A DNA stretch of 64,000 nt from Acidimicrobiia bacterium (GTDB lineage: Bacteria > Actinomycetota > Acidimicrobiia > Acidimicrobiales > Aldehydirespiratoraceae): NCBI GenBank assembly GCA_022821685.1, contig JAJEDD010000025.1:1-64000 (forward strand), given 5' to 3'. The notes under the pieces were generated by a model, which was given only the letters and a program-made list of their open reading frames with translations, made no database searches and was not told the DNA's origin. The translations under genes and the position numbers were made by a program. Positions 1 to 7,958 of the stretch are shown here, piece by piece. How positions within the stretch are numbered: the first letter of the stretch is position 1; each line of letters begins with the position of its first letter.

Positions 1-184
1 GGGGGGTTGTGGTCGCTGCTGTCTCAGGCGGGGTTGTGGTTGTGCCCTGCGTGGTCGCGGCGGCTGACACAATGGGCTGCTGCGGGCCCCCGGCGTCACG
101 GGCGGCGCAACCCGCCAGGGCAACGGCCGCGACGGCGAGCAAGGCCGGGCCGCAAACTGCCACAACACTGCGTCCTCGCATCAT
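1..184 (-). CDS. Lipoprotein, C-terminus cut off by the window edge
   Basis: Leftward gene starting at the ATG at 184-182 (a second ATG follows directly) and running off the left edge after 61 codons. The start lies 19 bases past the selA stop. The product opens with a short basic stretch, a hydrophobic Ala/Val/Leu segment and a lipobox A-L-A-G-C with the Cys near residue 26, then a Thr/Pro/Ala-rich linker. That is the pattern of a lipoprotein signal peptide (SPase II) and an extracytoplasmic tether. Nothing of the functional domain is visible, so no role is proposed. Close spacing suggests co-transcription with selA. Confidence 0.7.
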   Translation of the reverse strand, partial: MMRGRSVVAVCGPALLAVAAVALAGCAARDAGGPQQPIVSAAATTQGTTTTPPETAATTTP

Positions 185-202
185 GCCTCTGCTGTCGACG
201 TG

Positions 203-1474
203 CTAGCCGGCGACCTCGCGCAGCGCGGCCGCCACTTCGGAGTCGTCGTCGGGGTGGACTGTGCGCAGGTCTGCGACGGTGGCGCCCTCGAGCACCCGGG
301 CGATGATCGGGCGGGGCCGGGCTCTCAGCCGGTGCGAGTGGTCGCCGGGCACGGCCACGCCCACCGACTCGATCTCGACGCCGGGCAGGGTGCCCCCGCC
401 GGGGGTGGCCGCGGTGGCCGCCTCCCGCAGGCCGTCGTAGGCGCCGAGCCGGCCGCGGAGCTGCTCGGTGCTGAGCGCGGCCATGCGCCAGAAGTCGATG
501 GCTTCGCCGTCGTGGCGCAGATAGGCCAGCGCGGTGTGCTGCAGCGCGGCCAGCACCAGCGAGCCGGGCCGCAGTGCCCGAGCCAGTCGGTGCCGGCGGC
601 AGGACTCGACCAGATCGGCCCGACCGGCGATGATGCCGGCCTGAGGCCCGCCCAGGAGCTTGTCGCCGGAAAACGTCACTAGGGCCGCGCCGGCATCCAA
701 ACTCTGGCGGGCGGCCGGCTCGGAGTCCAGCCACGGGGGCGGACCGCCGTCGAGCCACGGGCAGCGGCTGTCGAGCAGTCCCGAGCCGATGTCGGCCACC
801 AGCGGCGGCCCGAGGTCGGCCAACTCGGCGGTGCGGGGGGCCTCGGTGTATCCCACCAGCCGGAAGTTCGACTGGTGGACCTGCACCACGGCGGCCACGT
901 CGTTGCCGGGGTCGGCCACCGCCTCGGCGAAGTCTCGGCGGCGGGTGCGGTTGGTGGTGCCGACCTCCACCAGCCTCGCCCCCGACCAGGCCATCACGTC
1001 GGGCACTCTGAAACCGCCGCCGATCTCCACCAGCTCGCCTCGCGACACCACCACGTCGCGGCCCTCGGCCAGCGCGGCCAGCACCAGCATCACCGCGGCG
1101 GCGCAGTTGTTGACCACCATCGCAGCCTCGGCACCACAGGCCCGGGCCAGCAGCGCGGCTGCGCCGGCCTGGCGGTCGCCCCGCTCGCCGGTGTCGAGAT
1201 CCATCTCCAGATTCGAGTAGTCGGCGCTCTGCGTCCACGCCAGCGGGGCCCGGCCCAGGTTGGTGTGCAGCAGCACGCCGGTTCCGTTGATCACCGGTGT
1301 CAGCAGCCGCCGCCGGATGGCGCGGGCCCGATCGGGGGCCGAGTCGGGGTCGCTGGCCGCGATCGCGGCCCGGGCCGCGTCCACCAGTAGCGGCGGGGGC
1401 AGGTCGATGCCGACCAGCGAGCGGGCTAGCCGGTCTACAGACGGCGGTCGATCCTGGGTCGGCACAGCGAACAC
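203..1474 (-). CDS. selA: L-seryl-tRNA(Sec) selenium transferase
   Basis: Cytoplasmic PLP enzyme that converts seryl-tRNA(Sec) to selenocysteinyl-tRNA(Sec) using selenophosphate. The 423-aa product has the SelA N-terminal motif P-S-V-D-R-L near residue 13, an I-N-G-T-G-V-L-L-H-T-N-L-G-R-A-P block, V-V-N-N-C-A-A-A, and the PLP-lysine motif F-S-G-D-K-L-L-G-G-P-Q-A-G with the Lys near residue 272. Start chosen at GTG 1474; GTG 1465 is an alternative. The open frame extends much further upstream, but that part is low-complexity and unlike SelA. No selB, selD or tRNA(Sec) gene is visible in this window. Confidence 0.93.
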   Translation of the reverse strand: MFAVPTQDRPPSVDRLARSLVGIDLPPPLLVDAARAAIAASDPDSAPDRARAIRRRLLTPVINGTGVLLHTNLGRAPLAWTQSADYSNLEMDLDTGERGDRQAGAAALLARACGAEAAMVVNNCAAAVMLVLAALAEGRDVVVSRGELVEIGGGFRVPDVMAWSGARLVEVGTTNRTRRRDFAEAVADPGNDVAAVVQVHQSNFRLVGYTEAPRTAELADLGPPLVADIGSGLLDSRCPWLDGGPPPWLDSEPAARQSLDAGAALVTFSGDKLLGGPQAGIIAGRADLVESCRRHRLARALRPGSLVLAALQHTALAYLRHDGEAIDFWRMAALSTEQLRGRLGAYDGLREAATAATPGGGTLPGVEIESVGVAVPGDHSHRLRARPRPIIARVLEGATVADLRTVHPDDDSEVAAALREVAG

Positions 1475-1639
1475 AAGGCTACGTTCCCGCTCCGGTGTGC
1501 TGCGCTCGCTCGGGAGCCTGGCCTGCCGTTCTCGCTCGCACGCCCACTGAACTGTCTGGGACGTGTTCCGCTCGGAGCGTTCGGCGGGGCCGGCCGCTCG
1601 GGGTCGTCCTCGAATCGCTTGCTCCCGTACGCTGGCGGC

Positions 1640-2158
1640 GTGTTCGCCGTGCTGCTCCTGCTGCTGCTCTGTGTGCCGCTGCTGGAGCTCTATGTGATCG
1701 TTCAGGTGGCCGGCGGCATGGGGATCGGCTGGACCATCCTGCTGCTCATCGGCGTGTCGGTGGCCGGGGCGTGGATGGTGCGCCGCTCGGGGCTGGGCGT
1801 GCTCAACCAGATCCGCAACCGCCTGAACCGCGGCGAGCTTCCCGCCGCCGAACTGGTGGACGGGCTGCTGATCCTGCTGGCGGGGGCACTGATGCTCACG
1901 CCCGGATTCCTCACCGACGCGGTGGGGCTGCTGTTGCTGTTCCTGCCCACCCGGATGCTGGTCAGGTCGCTGCTGATGCGCCACTTCGCCAAGAGGGTCA
2001 CCGTCGGCCGCTGGTCGGCGGGTCCCGGTTTCGGGTTCGGCTACAGCGCGGGCGCCTCGGGCGGAACGGATGTCCGCGGCGCTGATGTCCGCGACGTGAA
2101 CGAGGTGCGAGAGGTCCGCAACGGCCGGCAAGCAAGCGAGGACCCAAATGGAGATTGA
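1640..2158 (+). CDS. fxsA: FxsA family membrane protein
   Basis: Small integral membrane protein of about 172 aa. It begins with a Leu-rich transmembrane segment ending in P-L-L-E-L-Y-V-I-V-Q-V, the FxsA signature, and has two more hydrophobic stretches (about residues 25-45 and 75-105). The C-terminal tail is Gly/Asp/Arg-rich and presumably cytoplasmic. E. coli FxsA modulates phage exclusion; in most bacteria the role is unknown. GTG 1640 is preferred over an in-frame TTG at 1619 because it places the hydrophobic helix at the N-terminus as in relatives. The stop overlaps the next gene by 11 bases, so the two are probably translationally coupled. Confidence 0.85.
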   Translation: MFAVLLLLLLCVPLLELYVIVQVAGGMGIGWTILLLIGVSVAGAWMVRRSGLGVLNQIRNRLNRGELPAAELVDGLLILLAGALMLTPGFLTDAVGLLLLFLPTRMLVRSLLMRHFAKRVTVGRWSAGPGFGFGYSAGASGGTDVRGADVRDVNEVREVRNGRQASEDPNGD

Positions 2159-2789
2159 CCCCGGCACAACCGCAGCGGTGGACGGGGTGCTCACCACCAC
2201 CCGCTCTGTGCGTCGCCGTCTCGACCTCGAACGGGACGTGGATGGACACGCCCGCACCTATGAGCGGGGCCCCAGCGATCCGGTGCGCCTCGCTGACGGT
2301 CCCGGCACTGTTGCCGAGGCCGACATCCGGGCCGACCGGGCTGATGTGTGGGCCGCGGTGACCGACATCAACTTGCCGGCGCGGTTCTCCGAGGAGTTTC
2401 AGGGAGCCGAATGGGCCGAAGGCTGCGACGGTGCTGCTCTGGGTGCCCGCTTCGTGGGCCGCAATCATCATCCGGGCCGGGGCGACTGGGAGGCGCAGTG
2501 CTTCGTGGACGTGTTCGACGAGCAGGCTGCGTTTGGCTGGTGCACCAACAACATGGACAATCCCGGCGCCCGATGGCGTTTCGAGCTCGAGCCCATAGTG
2601 GGCGGCACCCGGCTGTGCTTCCGGGGCATCCTCGGTCCGGGACCGTCGGGGCTCGATGACATCATCGCCGCTCGCCCCGATCTGGAGACCCGAATCATCG
2701 ACCGCCGGATAGCCGAGCACCGAGTCAACATGCAGCGAGTGGTGCAGGGCATCAAGGCCCACGTAGAGGGGGCCGCGGCGGGCGCTTGA
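2148..2789 (+). CDS. SRPBCC (START-like) family protein
   Basis: 213-aa soluble protein. Residues about 55-205 fit the SRPBCC/polyketide-cyclase fold: an A-D-I-R-A-D-R-A-D-V-W-A-A-V-T-D-I-N start, a central F-E-L-E-P strand and a long C-terminal helix. Such proteins bind hydrophobic ligands or act as cyclases; the ligand cannot be read from sequence. Residues about 8-34 (T-T-T-R-S-V-R-R-R-L-D-L) instead look like the beginning of a nitroreductase-family protein, so the N-terminus may be an old fusion or remnant. The ATG lies inside the end of the fxsA-like gene, implying one transcript. Confidence 0.75.
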   Translation: MEIDPGTTAAVDGVLTTTRSVRRRLDLERDVDGHARTYERGPSDPVRLADGPGTVAEADIRADRADVWAAVTDINLPARFSEEFQGAEWAEGCDGAALGARFVGRNHHPGRGDWEAQCFVDVFDEQAAFGWCTNNMDNPGARWRFELEPIVGGTRLCFRGILGPGPSGLDDIIAARPDLETRIIDRRIAEHRVNMQRVVQGIKAHVEGAAAGA

Positions 2790-2923
2790 TCGGGGCCGAG
2801 GCGCGGGGGTTCGACACGGCCTCTCCGCTCGTGCGGCGGCGATGACGCTGGGGGCGTCCGTTGTGGGTATCACCGCTGCGGGTTCAGTGCCCTGAAATAC
2901 TTGAATTCAATGGGAGCTGGCCG

Positions 2924-4177
2924 ATGACCCCGCCGCGGGCGCCCTCGCTGTCGTTGGGTGTGGCGAGGCGGGCCCTGGTAGTGGCCGTCGCGGCGGTGCT
3001 GGTGGCGGTGGCCGCCCTGGTGGCCGCGCTGTTGAGCGGCTCCGACAGCGACCCGCCCGAGAGCGCCGACACGTCGCAGGCACAGGCGCAGGTCGATGTC
3101 GAGGCCGCCCTTGAAGCGGTGGCCATGGCCCAAGCCGCGGCGGCCAGGGCAGAGGACGCCGTTGCCGCGGTCGGAGCTGCGGTGGCCAGCGCCGAAGCGG
3201 CGGCCATAGAGGCCAGGGAGGCAGCCACCGGGGCCCAGGAGGCCGCGGGCATGGCCATGGAGGCCTATGTGATGGCCGACATGGCTGCGACCGCCGACGA
3301 CACCGGCGCTGCTGTAACCGACGATGCCGCGGCCACCGAAGCGTCAGACGACGAGTCCGACGAGTCCGGTGAGTCGGTCGCGTCTGGCGGGTCCAGCGAG
3401 TCTGTCGAGTCTGCTGAAGAGCCGGCCGCCGAGATCGAGGACCCCACGCCAGCGGCCGAGGACCCGCCCGTGCCCGAGGACGATGAGGGCGATCCGTCTG
3501 AGACCCTGCGCGGCGAGCCCTACGAGTTCGGCCCGCAGTCCGATGCGGCGCTGTTTGTTGTGGGTGTGTCCCACGACGAGGTGCTCAACGTGCGCGACAC
3601 TCCCGCGGGTACCGTGGTCGCAACGCTCGACCCGCTCAACCTCGCTGGTGGGCGGGCACCCTTCGTAACCGTGCGTGACGCCGCCGGCACAACTGTCGCC
3701 GAGTCTGAACTGCGCACCGCGATCACAGCCACGGGCCAGGCCCGCCAGCTGCCGACCACCGTGTGGTACCAGTTCCGGGCGGCCGGGATCACCGGCTGGT
3801 CCAGCGCGGCCTACCTCGCGGAGATGGGCGCTCCCGACGATTTCACCGCCGAGGCTCGGGCCGGGCTCGGAGACGACCTTGCCACCGACACGATGGAGGA
3901 ACTCGGGCGGCGGGTTGCGGAACTCCTGGCGTCGGAGGAGCCGCAGTCCCGCATCGTGGTGACGGCGCGGGCAGGCGTAGCCGAAGGCGTCGCCGATATC
4001 GGCTTAGACATCATTGGTCTCGCCGACGACTCCCTGCTCGGCTACCGGATCGCGGTCTCAGCCGATCCAGCCGGCAACTGGCTGACCGACGACGATCCAG
4101 GCCCCTACACGCTGAGCTTCGTGGAGCGCACCGCCATATGTCGACGAGGAGTCAGCCCAGGAGGCCTCTGCAACTAG
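2924..4177 (+). CDS. Membrane-anchored protein with coiled coil, acidic spacer and SH3-like domain
   Basis: 417 aa. A short cytoplasmic tail and one transmembrane helix (about residues 13-37) are followed by an Ala-rich predicted coiled coil (about 55-120) and an Asp/Glu/Ser-rich low-complexity spacer (about 125-205). A C-terminal region starts V-G-V-S-H-D-E-V-L-N-V-R-D, typical of bacterial SH3 domains that bind cell wall; its end (about 325-415) is not recognised. The likely topology is an envelope protein with the SH3 part outside. ATG 2924 is chosen because GGGAG sits 7 bases upstream; an earlier in-frame start adds only non-hydrophobic residues. The specific role is unknown. Confidence 0.7.
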   Translation: MTPPRAPSLSLGVARRALVVAVAAVLVAVAALVAALLSGSDSDPPESADTSQAQAQVDVEAALEAVAMAQAAAARAEDAVAAVGAAVASAEAAAIEAREAATGAQEAAGMAMEAYVMADMAATADDTGAAVTDDAAATEASDDESDESGESVASGGSSESVESAEEPAAEIEDPTPAAEDPPVPEDDEGDPSETLRGEPYEFGPQSDAALFVVGVSHDEVLNVRDTPAGTVVATLDPLNLAGGRAPFVTVRDAAGTTVAESELRTAITATGQARQLPTTVWYQFRAAGITGWSSAAYLAEMGAPDDFTAEARAGLGDDLATDTMEELGRRVAELLASEEPQSRIVVTARAGVAEGVADIGLDIIGLADDSLLGYRIAVSADPAGNWLTDDDPGPYTLSFVERTAICRRGVSPGGLCN

Positions 4178-4184
4178 CTGGCCC

Positions 4185-4338
4185 AGAGGCCGAGCGAGTG
4201 GGCGAGCGAGTTCGGTTCATACGGGCGGGACCGTGGGCTGTGTTGTTGGTGGTTTGGGCGGCCCGTGAGCGCAGCGAACAAGAGCGGGAAAGACGCCGCT
4301 GCGACGTGAGAGGGTTGCCATCAATCCACGCACTCTCT
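4185..4338 (+). repeat. Dispersed palindromic element, full-length copy 1
   Basis: About 154 bp between two genes. It begins AGAGGCCGAGCG and contains the invariant core CCGTGAGCGCAGCGAACA followed by AGAGCGGGAA. It ends in a right arm ...CACGCACTCTCT that is an imperfect inverted copy of the left arm. At least eight other near-complete copies occur in this window. No transposase is present in any of them. Confidence 0.85.
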
Positions 4339-4373
4339 TGGCGCAGAGTCTCGGCGAGTTTGCCGGCCAGCGG

Positions 4374-5540
4374 CTATTCGGCGTCGGCGGCGTCGAGGGC
4401 GGCTGCGGCGGCGTCGAGCATCCGGGCGCTGCAGCCCGCCATCTCCACCGGCGGCACATGCTCTTCCGACAGAGCCAGCGCCACCGACTTCAGTTCCTTC
4501 GCGGCCGCACCGGCGCCGAGCACGGCGGGCTCGCCCAGATCGGAGCCTTCAGCCACCGCAGGATCGAGCGGGACGCAGCCCAGCAGGGGCGCTCCGATCT
4601 CCGTGGCCAGCGCCTTGCCTCCGCCCGAGCCGAACACGGGCTGCTGCTCGCCGTCGGTGGTCACCAGATAGCTCATGTTCTCGACCACCCCCACGATGCG
4701 CAGATAGTTCTTGCGGCCCATGTCGGCCACCCGGGCCGCCACCTTCTGCGCGGCCACCGCGGGCGTGGTGACGATGATCATCTCCGCTCTGGGCAGCATC
4801 TTGGCCAGGCCCATCTGCACGTCACCGGTGCCCGGCGGCATGTCGATCAGCAGATAGTCGAGGTCGTCGCTCCATGCGACGTCCTCGCAGAAGTGCTGCA
4901 CCGCCCGGTTGAGCATCAGGCCCCGCCACATCAGCGCCGAGTCCTCCCGGTCCACCAGAAAGCCCATCGACACCACGTCGAGGCGACCCTCGCCGACGGG
5001 GCGGGTGAGCGGCACGATCTTGCCGTCGAGCGACCGCAGATCGCCGTCCACCCCCAGCATCCGGGGCACCGAGTACCCCCAGATGTCGGCATCCATCACC
5101 CCGACGTTGAATCCCTCCTCAGCCAGGGCGGCGGCCAGGTTGGTGGTGACCGTGGACTTGCCCACGCCCCCCTTGCCGCTGGCCACCATCAGAACCTTGG
5201 TGGTGGGCGGGATGGCGTTGTCGGGGGCTCGCTGCGACACGTTGAAACGGGCTTTGGCCATGGCCGCGGCCTTCTCGGTGGCGGTGAGCTCGGCCCACAC
5301 GATGCGCACCTTGGCCACACCGGGGAGGGACTCCAGCCGGGCTTTGACGTCGCGCTGGATCTGGGCCCTCAGCGGGCAGCCCGAGGTGGTCAAGGCGATT
5401 TCGATCCGCACCTCGCCGTCGTCGGACACCTGCGCCGCCCGGGCCATGCCCAACTCCACCAGGTTGCTGCCCAGCTCGGGATCGACCACGCCCCTCATCA
5501 GATCCATCACGGCCTCGGCGGTCGGCAGGGTCGTGGTCAC
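4374..5540 (-). CDS. apbC: Mrp/NBP35-family Fe-S cluster carrier ATPase
   Basis: 388-aa cytoplasmic P-loop NTPase that carries and delivers Fe-S clusters. An N-terminal MIP18/DUF59 domain (about residues 1-85, with S-G-C-P-L) is joined to a MinD-like ATPase with a deviant Walker A G-K-G-G-V-G-K-S-T at about 121-130 and a D-M-P-P-G-T-G-D-V motif. The C-x-x-C pair found near E-N-M-S-Y in many Mrp proteins is absent. GTG start at 5540. It is divergent from the ErpA-like gene across 130 bp, consistent with a shared role in Fe-S biogenesis. Confidence 0.92.
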   Translation of the reverse strand: MTTTLPTAEAVMDLMRGVVDPELGSNLVELGMARAAQVSDDGEVRIEIALTTSGCPLRAQIQRDVKARLESLPGVAKVRIVWAELTATEKAAAMAKARFNVSQRAPDNAIPPTTKVLMVASGKGGVGKSTVTTNLAAALAEEGFNVGVMDADIWGYSVPRMLGVDGDLRSLDGKIVPLTRPVGEGRLDVVSMGFLVDREDSALMWRGLMLNRAVQHFCEDVAWSDDLDYLLIDMPPGTGDVQMGLAKMLPRAEMIIVTTPAVAAQKVAARVADMGRKNYLRIVGVVENMSYLVTTDGEQQPVFGSGGGKALATEIGAPLLGCVPLDPAVAEGSDLGEPAVLGAGAAAKELKSVALALSEEHVPPVEMAGCSARMLDAAAAALDAADAE

Positions 5541-5673
5541 CGACCCGATGCTACCGGCGACGGTTGTAGCGCCGATTCGAGGGCCGGCGGTGGGGTCAGT
5601 AGCCTCGGGCGGGGCTGGGCGCTAGCTTTGGGCCGACGCAGCCGGCATCCCCTCGACCATGGGAGAAGTTGTC

Positions 5674-5994
5674 GTGATCACGCTCACCGACCAAGCATCC
5701 GACAAGGTTTCCGAACTCATCCGGGCCGAGAACGAGGACGGGCTGTCGCTGCGGGTGGCTGTGCGGCCCGGTGGCTGCTCGGGCTTCTCCTATGAGATGT
5801 ACTTCGACTCCGACGTGGCCGACAGCGACACCACCGCCACCTTTGGCGAAGTGCAGGTGGTGGTGGACCCGTCATCGGCGATGCTGCTCGTGGGGGCCAC
5901 TCTCGACTATTCCGACAGCCTGCAGTCGGCCGGGTTCTCGATCGACAATCCCAACGCCCAGCGAACCTGCGGCTGCGGCCAGAGCTTCAGCTAG
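5674..5994 (+). CDS. erpA: A-type Fe-S cluster insertion protein (HesB/IscA/ErpA)
   Basis: 106-aa cytoplasmic carrier that transfers [Fe-S] clusters to apo-proteins. It has the family start I-T-L-T-D-Q-A, the V-R-P-G-G-C-S-G-F motif and the C-terminal C-G-C-G pair, giving the three cluster-binding cysteines. GTG 5674 is preferred over ATG 5659 because GGGAGAAG is correctly placed before it and it aligns with family starts. It precedes an Fe-S oxidoreductase-type gene by about 60 bp and is divergent from the Mrp gene. Confidence 0.92.
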   Translation: MITLTDQASDKVSELIRAENEDGLSLRVAVRPGGCSGFSYEMYFDSDVADSDTTATFGEVQVVVDPSSAMLLVGATLDYSDSLQSAGFSIDNPNAQRTCGCGQSFS

Positions 5995-6056
5995 AGGCTT
6001 AGCGGCTTCCCTTGCCGCCTTGAGGGCCGAGTTGGCGGCCCGATGCCTGCATCGAC

Positions 6057-7625
6057 TTGAGCACTGAGATCATTGTCGACGGCTCTGCGGTGCTCGTTGC
6101 CGACGAGCATCTGAATTTGCTGGACGTGCTGCGCGAGCAACTCGGCGTGCGCTCGGTGAAGGACGGGTGCAGCCCCCAGGGTCAGTGTGGCTGCTGCACG
6201 GTGCTGGTGGACGGCCAGCCACGGGTGGCCTGCGTCACCCCGGTCCGGCGGGTGGCGGGCCGGGCCGTCACCACACTTGAAGGACTCGACGCCGAGGTGC
6301 GCGACGGCTGGGCCCGCGCCTTCGCGGCCACCGGCGGCAGCCAGTGCGGGTTCTGCACGCCGGGGATCATCTGCCGCTTCGCGGGCCTGCAAGCCAAGGG
6401 CATCGTCCATGCCGACCGGGCCGCGGCGGCTCGCGCCCTGGCTGCCCACCTGTGTCGGTGCACCGGCTGGCAGCCCATACTCGACGCTTGGGAGATCTAC
6501 CCCAGCGTGGTCGATACCGACCAACCAGCTGACCCGGATCGGCGGGCCGCCGCCGACTTGCGGGCCGGCATCGAGGGCGGCACGCCGCAGTCCACCGGAC
6601 CCCATGTGGCCCTCGGCACCGGGGGCTTCGCCGACGACACCGCGCCCGAGGGCGCCCTGGTGGCGGTGCGGGGCGGCGAGGGCTGCGACTCAGCCGATGA
6701 GGACGGCTGGGTGGTGGCCGAGACGCCCGCTGAAGCCCGCCGGCTGGCCGGGCGGGTGCCCGGTCGGCGCACCACCGCCACCTGGACGCCGCCGCTGGAA
6801 GCGCCGACGGGCGACTGGGCCGTCACCCTGCGCACCAGCTGGACCGAGCCCGGCTACCTGGAGACCGACGCGGCCTGGTGCCAACCCGGCGGCGAGCCGG
6901 CCTCGCCGCTGGGCAACGGCGGGGCCTTCGGGGGCAAGCTCCACTCGCCGGTGGCCGAGGCCGCCCGCCGCCTGGCCGACCGCCACGGCCGGCCGCTGCG
7001 GGTGCTGTGGTCGCGCCCCGACACGGTCGAGCTCGGTCCCAAGCGTCCACCGGTGGCGGCGGGGGTGCGGTCCGACGGAACCGGTGAGATCGTGGTGGCC
7101 CGCACGCCGGGCATCCGCGAGGCGATCCAATCTCACGCGCCCGGCCTGGCCGTCACCGAGGTCGACGTGGCCGGCCCGCCCACCTCGTCGCAGATTCGAG
7201 GGGCGGGCTGGGCCGAGGCTGCGGTGCTGCTGGCCGCGGTCCGGGATGAGCCGGGCTGGATCACCAGCCCCGGCGGGGGATCGGCCGCCGCCGAGATCAC
7301 CTCCGACGGCACGATCAGCGTACGGGTGCGGGCCGGCGCAGTCCTCGACGAGACCGTGCTGCGGTCCTACTGCGCCGGCGCGGCCCACATGGCCTATTCG
7401 TGGGTGACCAGCGAGTCGCTCGGCGTCGATCCCGCCGGGGTGGTACACGACCTGACCGTGCGCTCCTTCGGCATCGTCGGCGCGGCCAGCATGCCGGCGG
7501 TGAGGATCGAGGTGCTCGACGACGGCGCCGAGCCCGTCAACGGCAGCGACGCCGTGTTCGCGGCAGTGGCCGCCGCGGTGTGGATCGACCGGGGCTGCCC
7601 GCCGACCTGGCCCACCGACCGGTGA
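6057..7625 (+). CDS. [2Fe-2S] subunit fused to a reduced xanthine-dehydrogenase-like domain
   Basis: 522 aa from a TTG start. Residues 1-75 form a plant-type [2Fe-2S] ferredoxin domain (C-S-P-Q-G-Q-C-G-C-C); residues 75-155 form the second [2Fe-2S] domain (C-G-F-C-T-P-G and C-R-C-T-G), as in the small subunit of molybdenum hydroxylases. The remaining 360 residues are not a normal small subunit. They include N-G-G-A-F-G-G-K (about 283-290), a motif of the molybdopterin-binding large subunit, but are less than half the usual length of that subunit. No other molybdenum-hydroxylase subunit or cofactor gene is nearby. It may be a non-enzymatic or redox-relay fusion. Confidence 0.75.
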   Translation: MSTEIIVDGSAVLVADEHLNLLDVLREQLGVRSVKDGCSPQGQCGCCTVLVDGQPRVACVTPVRRVAGRAVTTLEGLDAEVRDGWARAFAATGGSQCGFCTPGIICRFAGLQAKGIVHADRAAAARALAAHLCRCTGWQPILDAWEIYPSVVDTDQPADPDRRAAADLRAGIEGGTPQSTGPHVALGTGGFADDTAPEGALVAVRGGEGCDSADEDGWVVAETPAEARRLAGRVPGRRTTATWTPPLEAPTGDWAVTLRTSWTEPGYLETDAAWCQPGGEPASPLGNGGAFGGKLHSPVAEAARRLADRHGRPLRVLWSRPDTVELGPKRPPVAAGVRSDGTGEIVVARTPGIREAIQSHAPGLAVTEVDVAGPPTSSQIRGAGWAEAAVLLAAVRDEPGWITSPGGGSAAAEITSDGTISVRVRAGAVLDETVLRSYCAGAAHMAYSWVTSESLGVDPAGVVHDLTVRSFGIVGAASMPAVRIEVLDDGAEPVNGSDAVFAAVAAAVWIDRGCPPTWPTDR

Positions 7626-7631
7626 GCCCGC

Positions 7632-7662
7632 CGACTTGCTCGCCTACTCGCTCGGCCTCTTA
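7632..7662 (-). repeat. Head fragment of the dispersed element
   Basis: On the minus strand this reads TAAGAGGCCGAGCGAGTAGG and a little further, matching only the left arm of the element. The leading TAA is the stop codon of the small membrane protein gene, so the arm abuts the gene end directly. The core and right arm are missing. Confidence 0.6.
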
Positions 7663-7860
7663 GGACTGCGGGTAGCCGGTCTCGGCCTCTTTGCGGGACA
7701 GTTCCAGGTACTCGTTGGGGCCCTCGTCAGTGCGGTTGGCTGCGTCGGAGTCGGCCTTCAAGAAGCTGCCCAGCGCTGCGGCCAGGATCCCGCCGCCGAT
7801 CATCACCGCCATCGGGAACAGCACCACCAGCACTATCACCATCACCACCGCTCCGGCCAT
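7660..7860 (-). CDS. Small single-pass membrane protein, unknown function
   Basis: 66 aa from an ATG at 7860. The N-terminal half is one long hydrophobic stretch (about residues 3-34, Val/Leu/Met/Ala/Gly-rich). A polar charged tail follows (A-D-S-D-A-A-N-R-T-D-E-G) that ends Y-L-E-L-S-R-K-E-A. The order suggests an inner-membrane anchor with a cytoplasmic tail. No family recognised. The coding call rests on the coherent composition and its own start; the stop coincides with a head fragment of the dispersed element. Confidence 0.55.
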   Translation of the reverse strand: MAGAVVMVIVLVVLFPMAVMIGGGILAAALGSFLKADSDAANRTDEGPNEYLELSRKEAETGYPQS

Positions 7861-7958
7861 GGCACGAGCATACGCGCCCGCGACTGGGCGCCGCCACGAC
7901 GCCGGCCGGCCCGATCCGCCTCGTCAGGGCCCAAGGGGCCGCGCGAGCCAGCAGCGGT

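Noticed and set aside
1481-1525. Possible decayed copy of the dispersed element upstream of selA
   Set aside because: Some resemblance (TTCCCGCTC, GCTGCGCTC, CTCGGG in order on the plus strand) but too many differences to separate from GC-rich background.
203-1640. A tRNA(Sec) (selC) or SECIS-type element next to selA
   Set aside because: No sequence able to form the long-acceptor selenocysteine tRNA or a convincing SECIS hairpin next to an in-frame TGA was seen.
1475-2257. Extension of the selA frame upstream to 2257
   Set aside because: The added residues are low-complexity and overlap the rightward membrane protein gene; SelA motifs begin right after GTG 1474.
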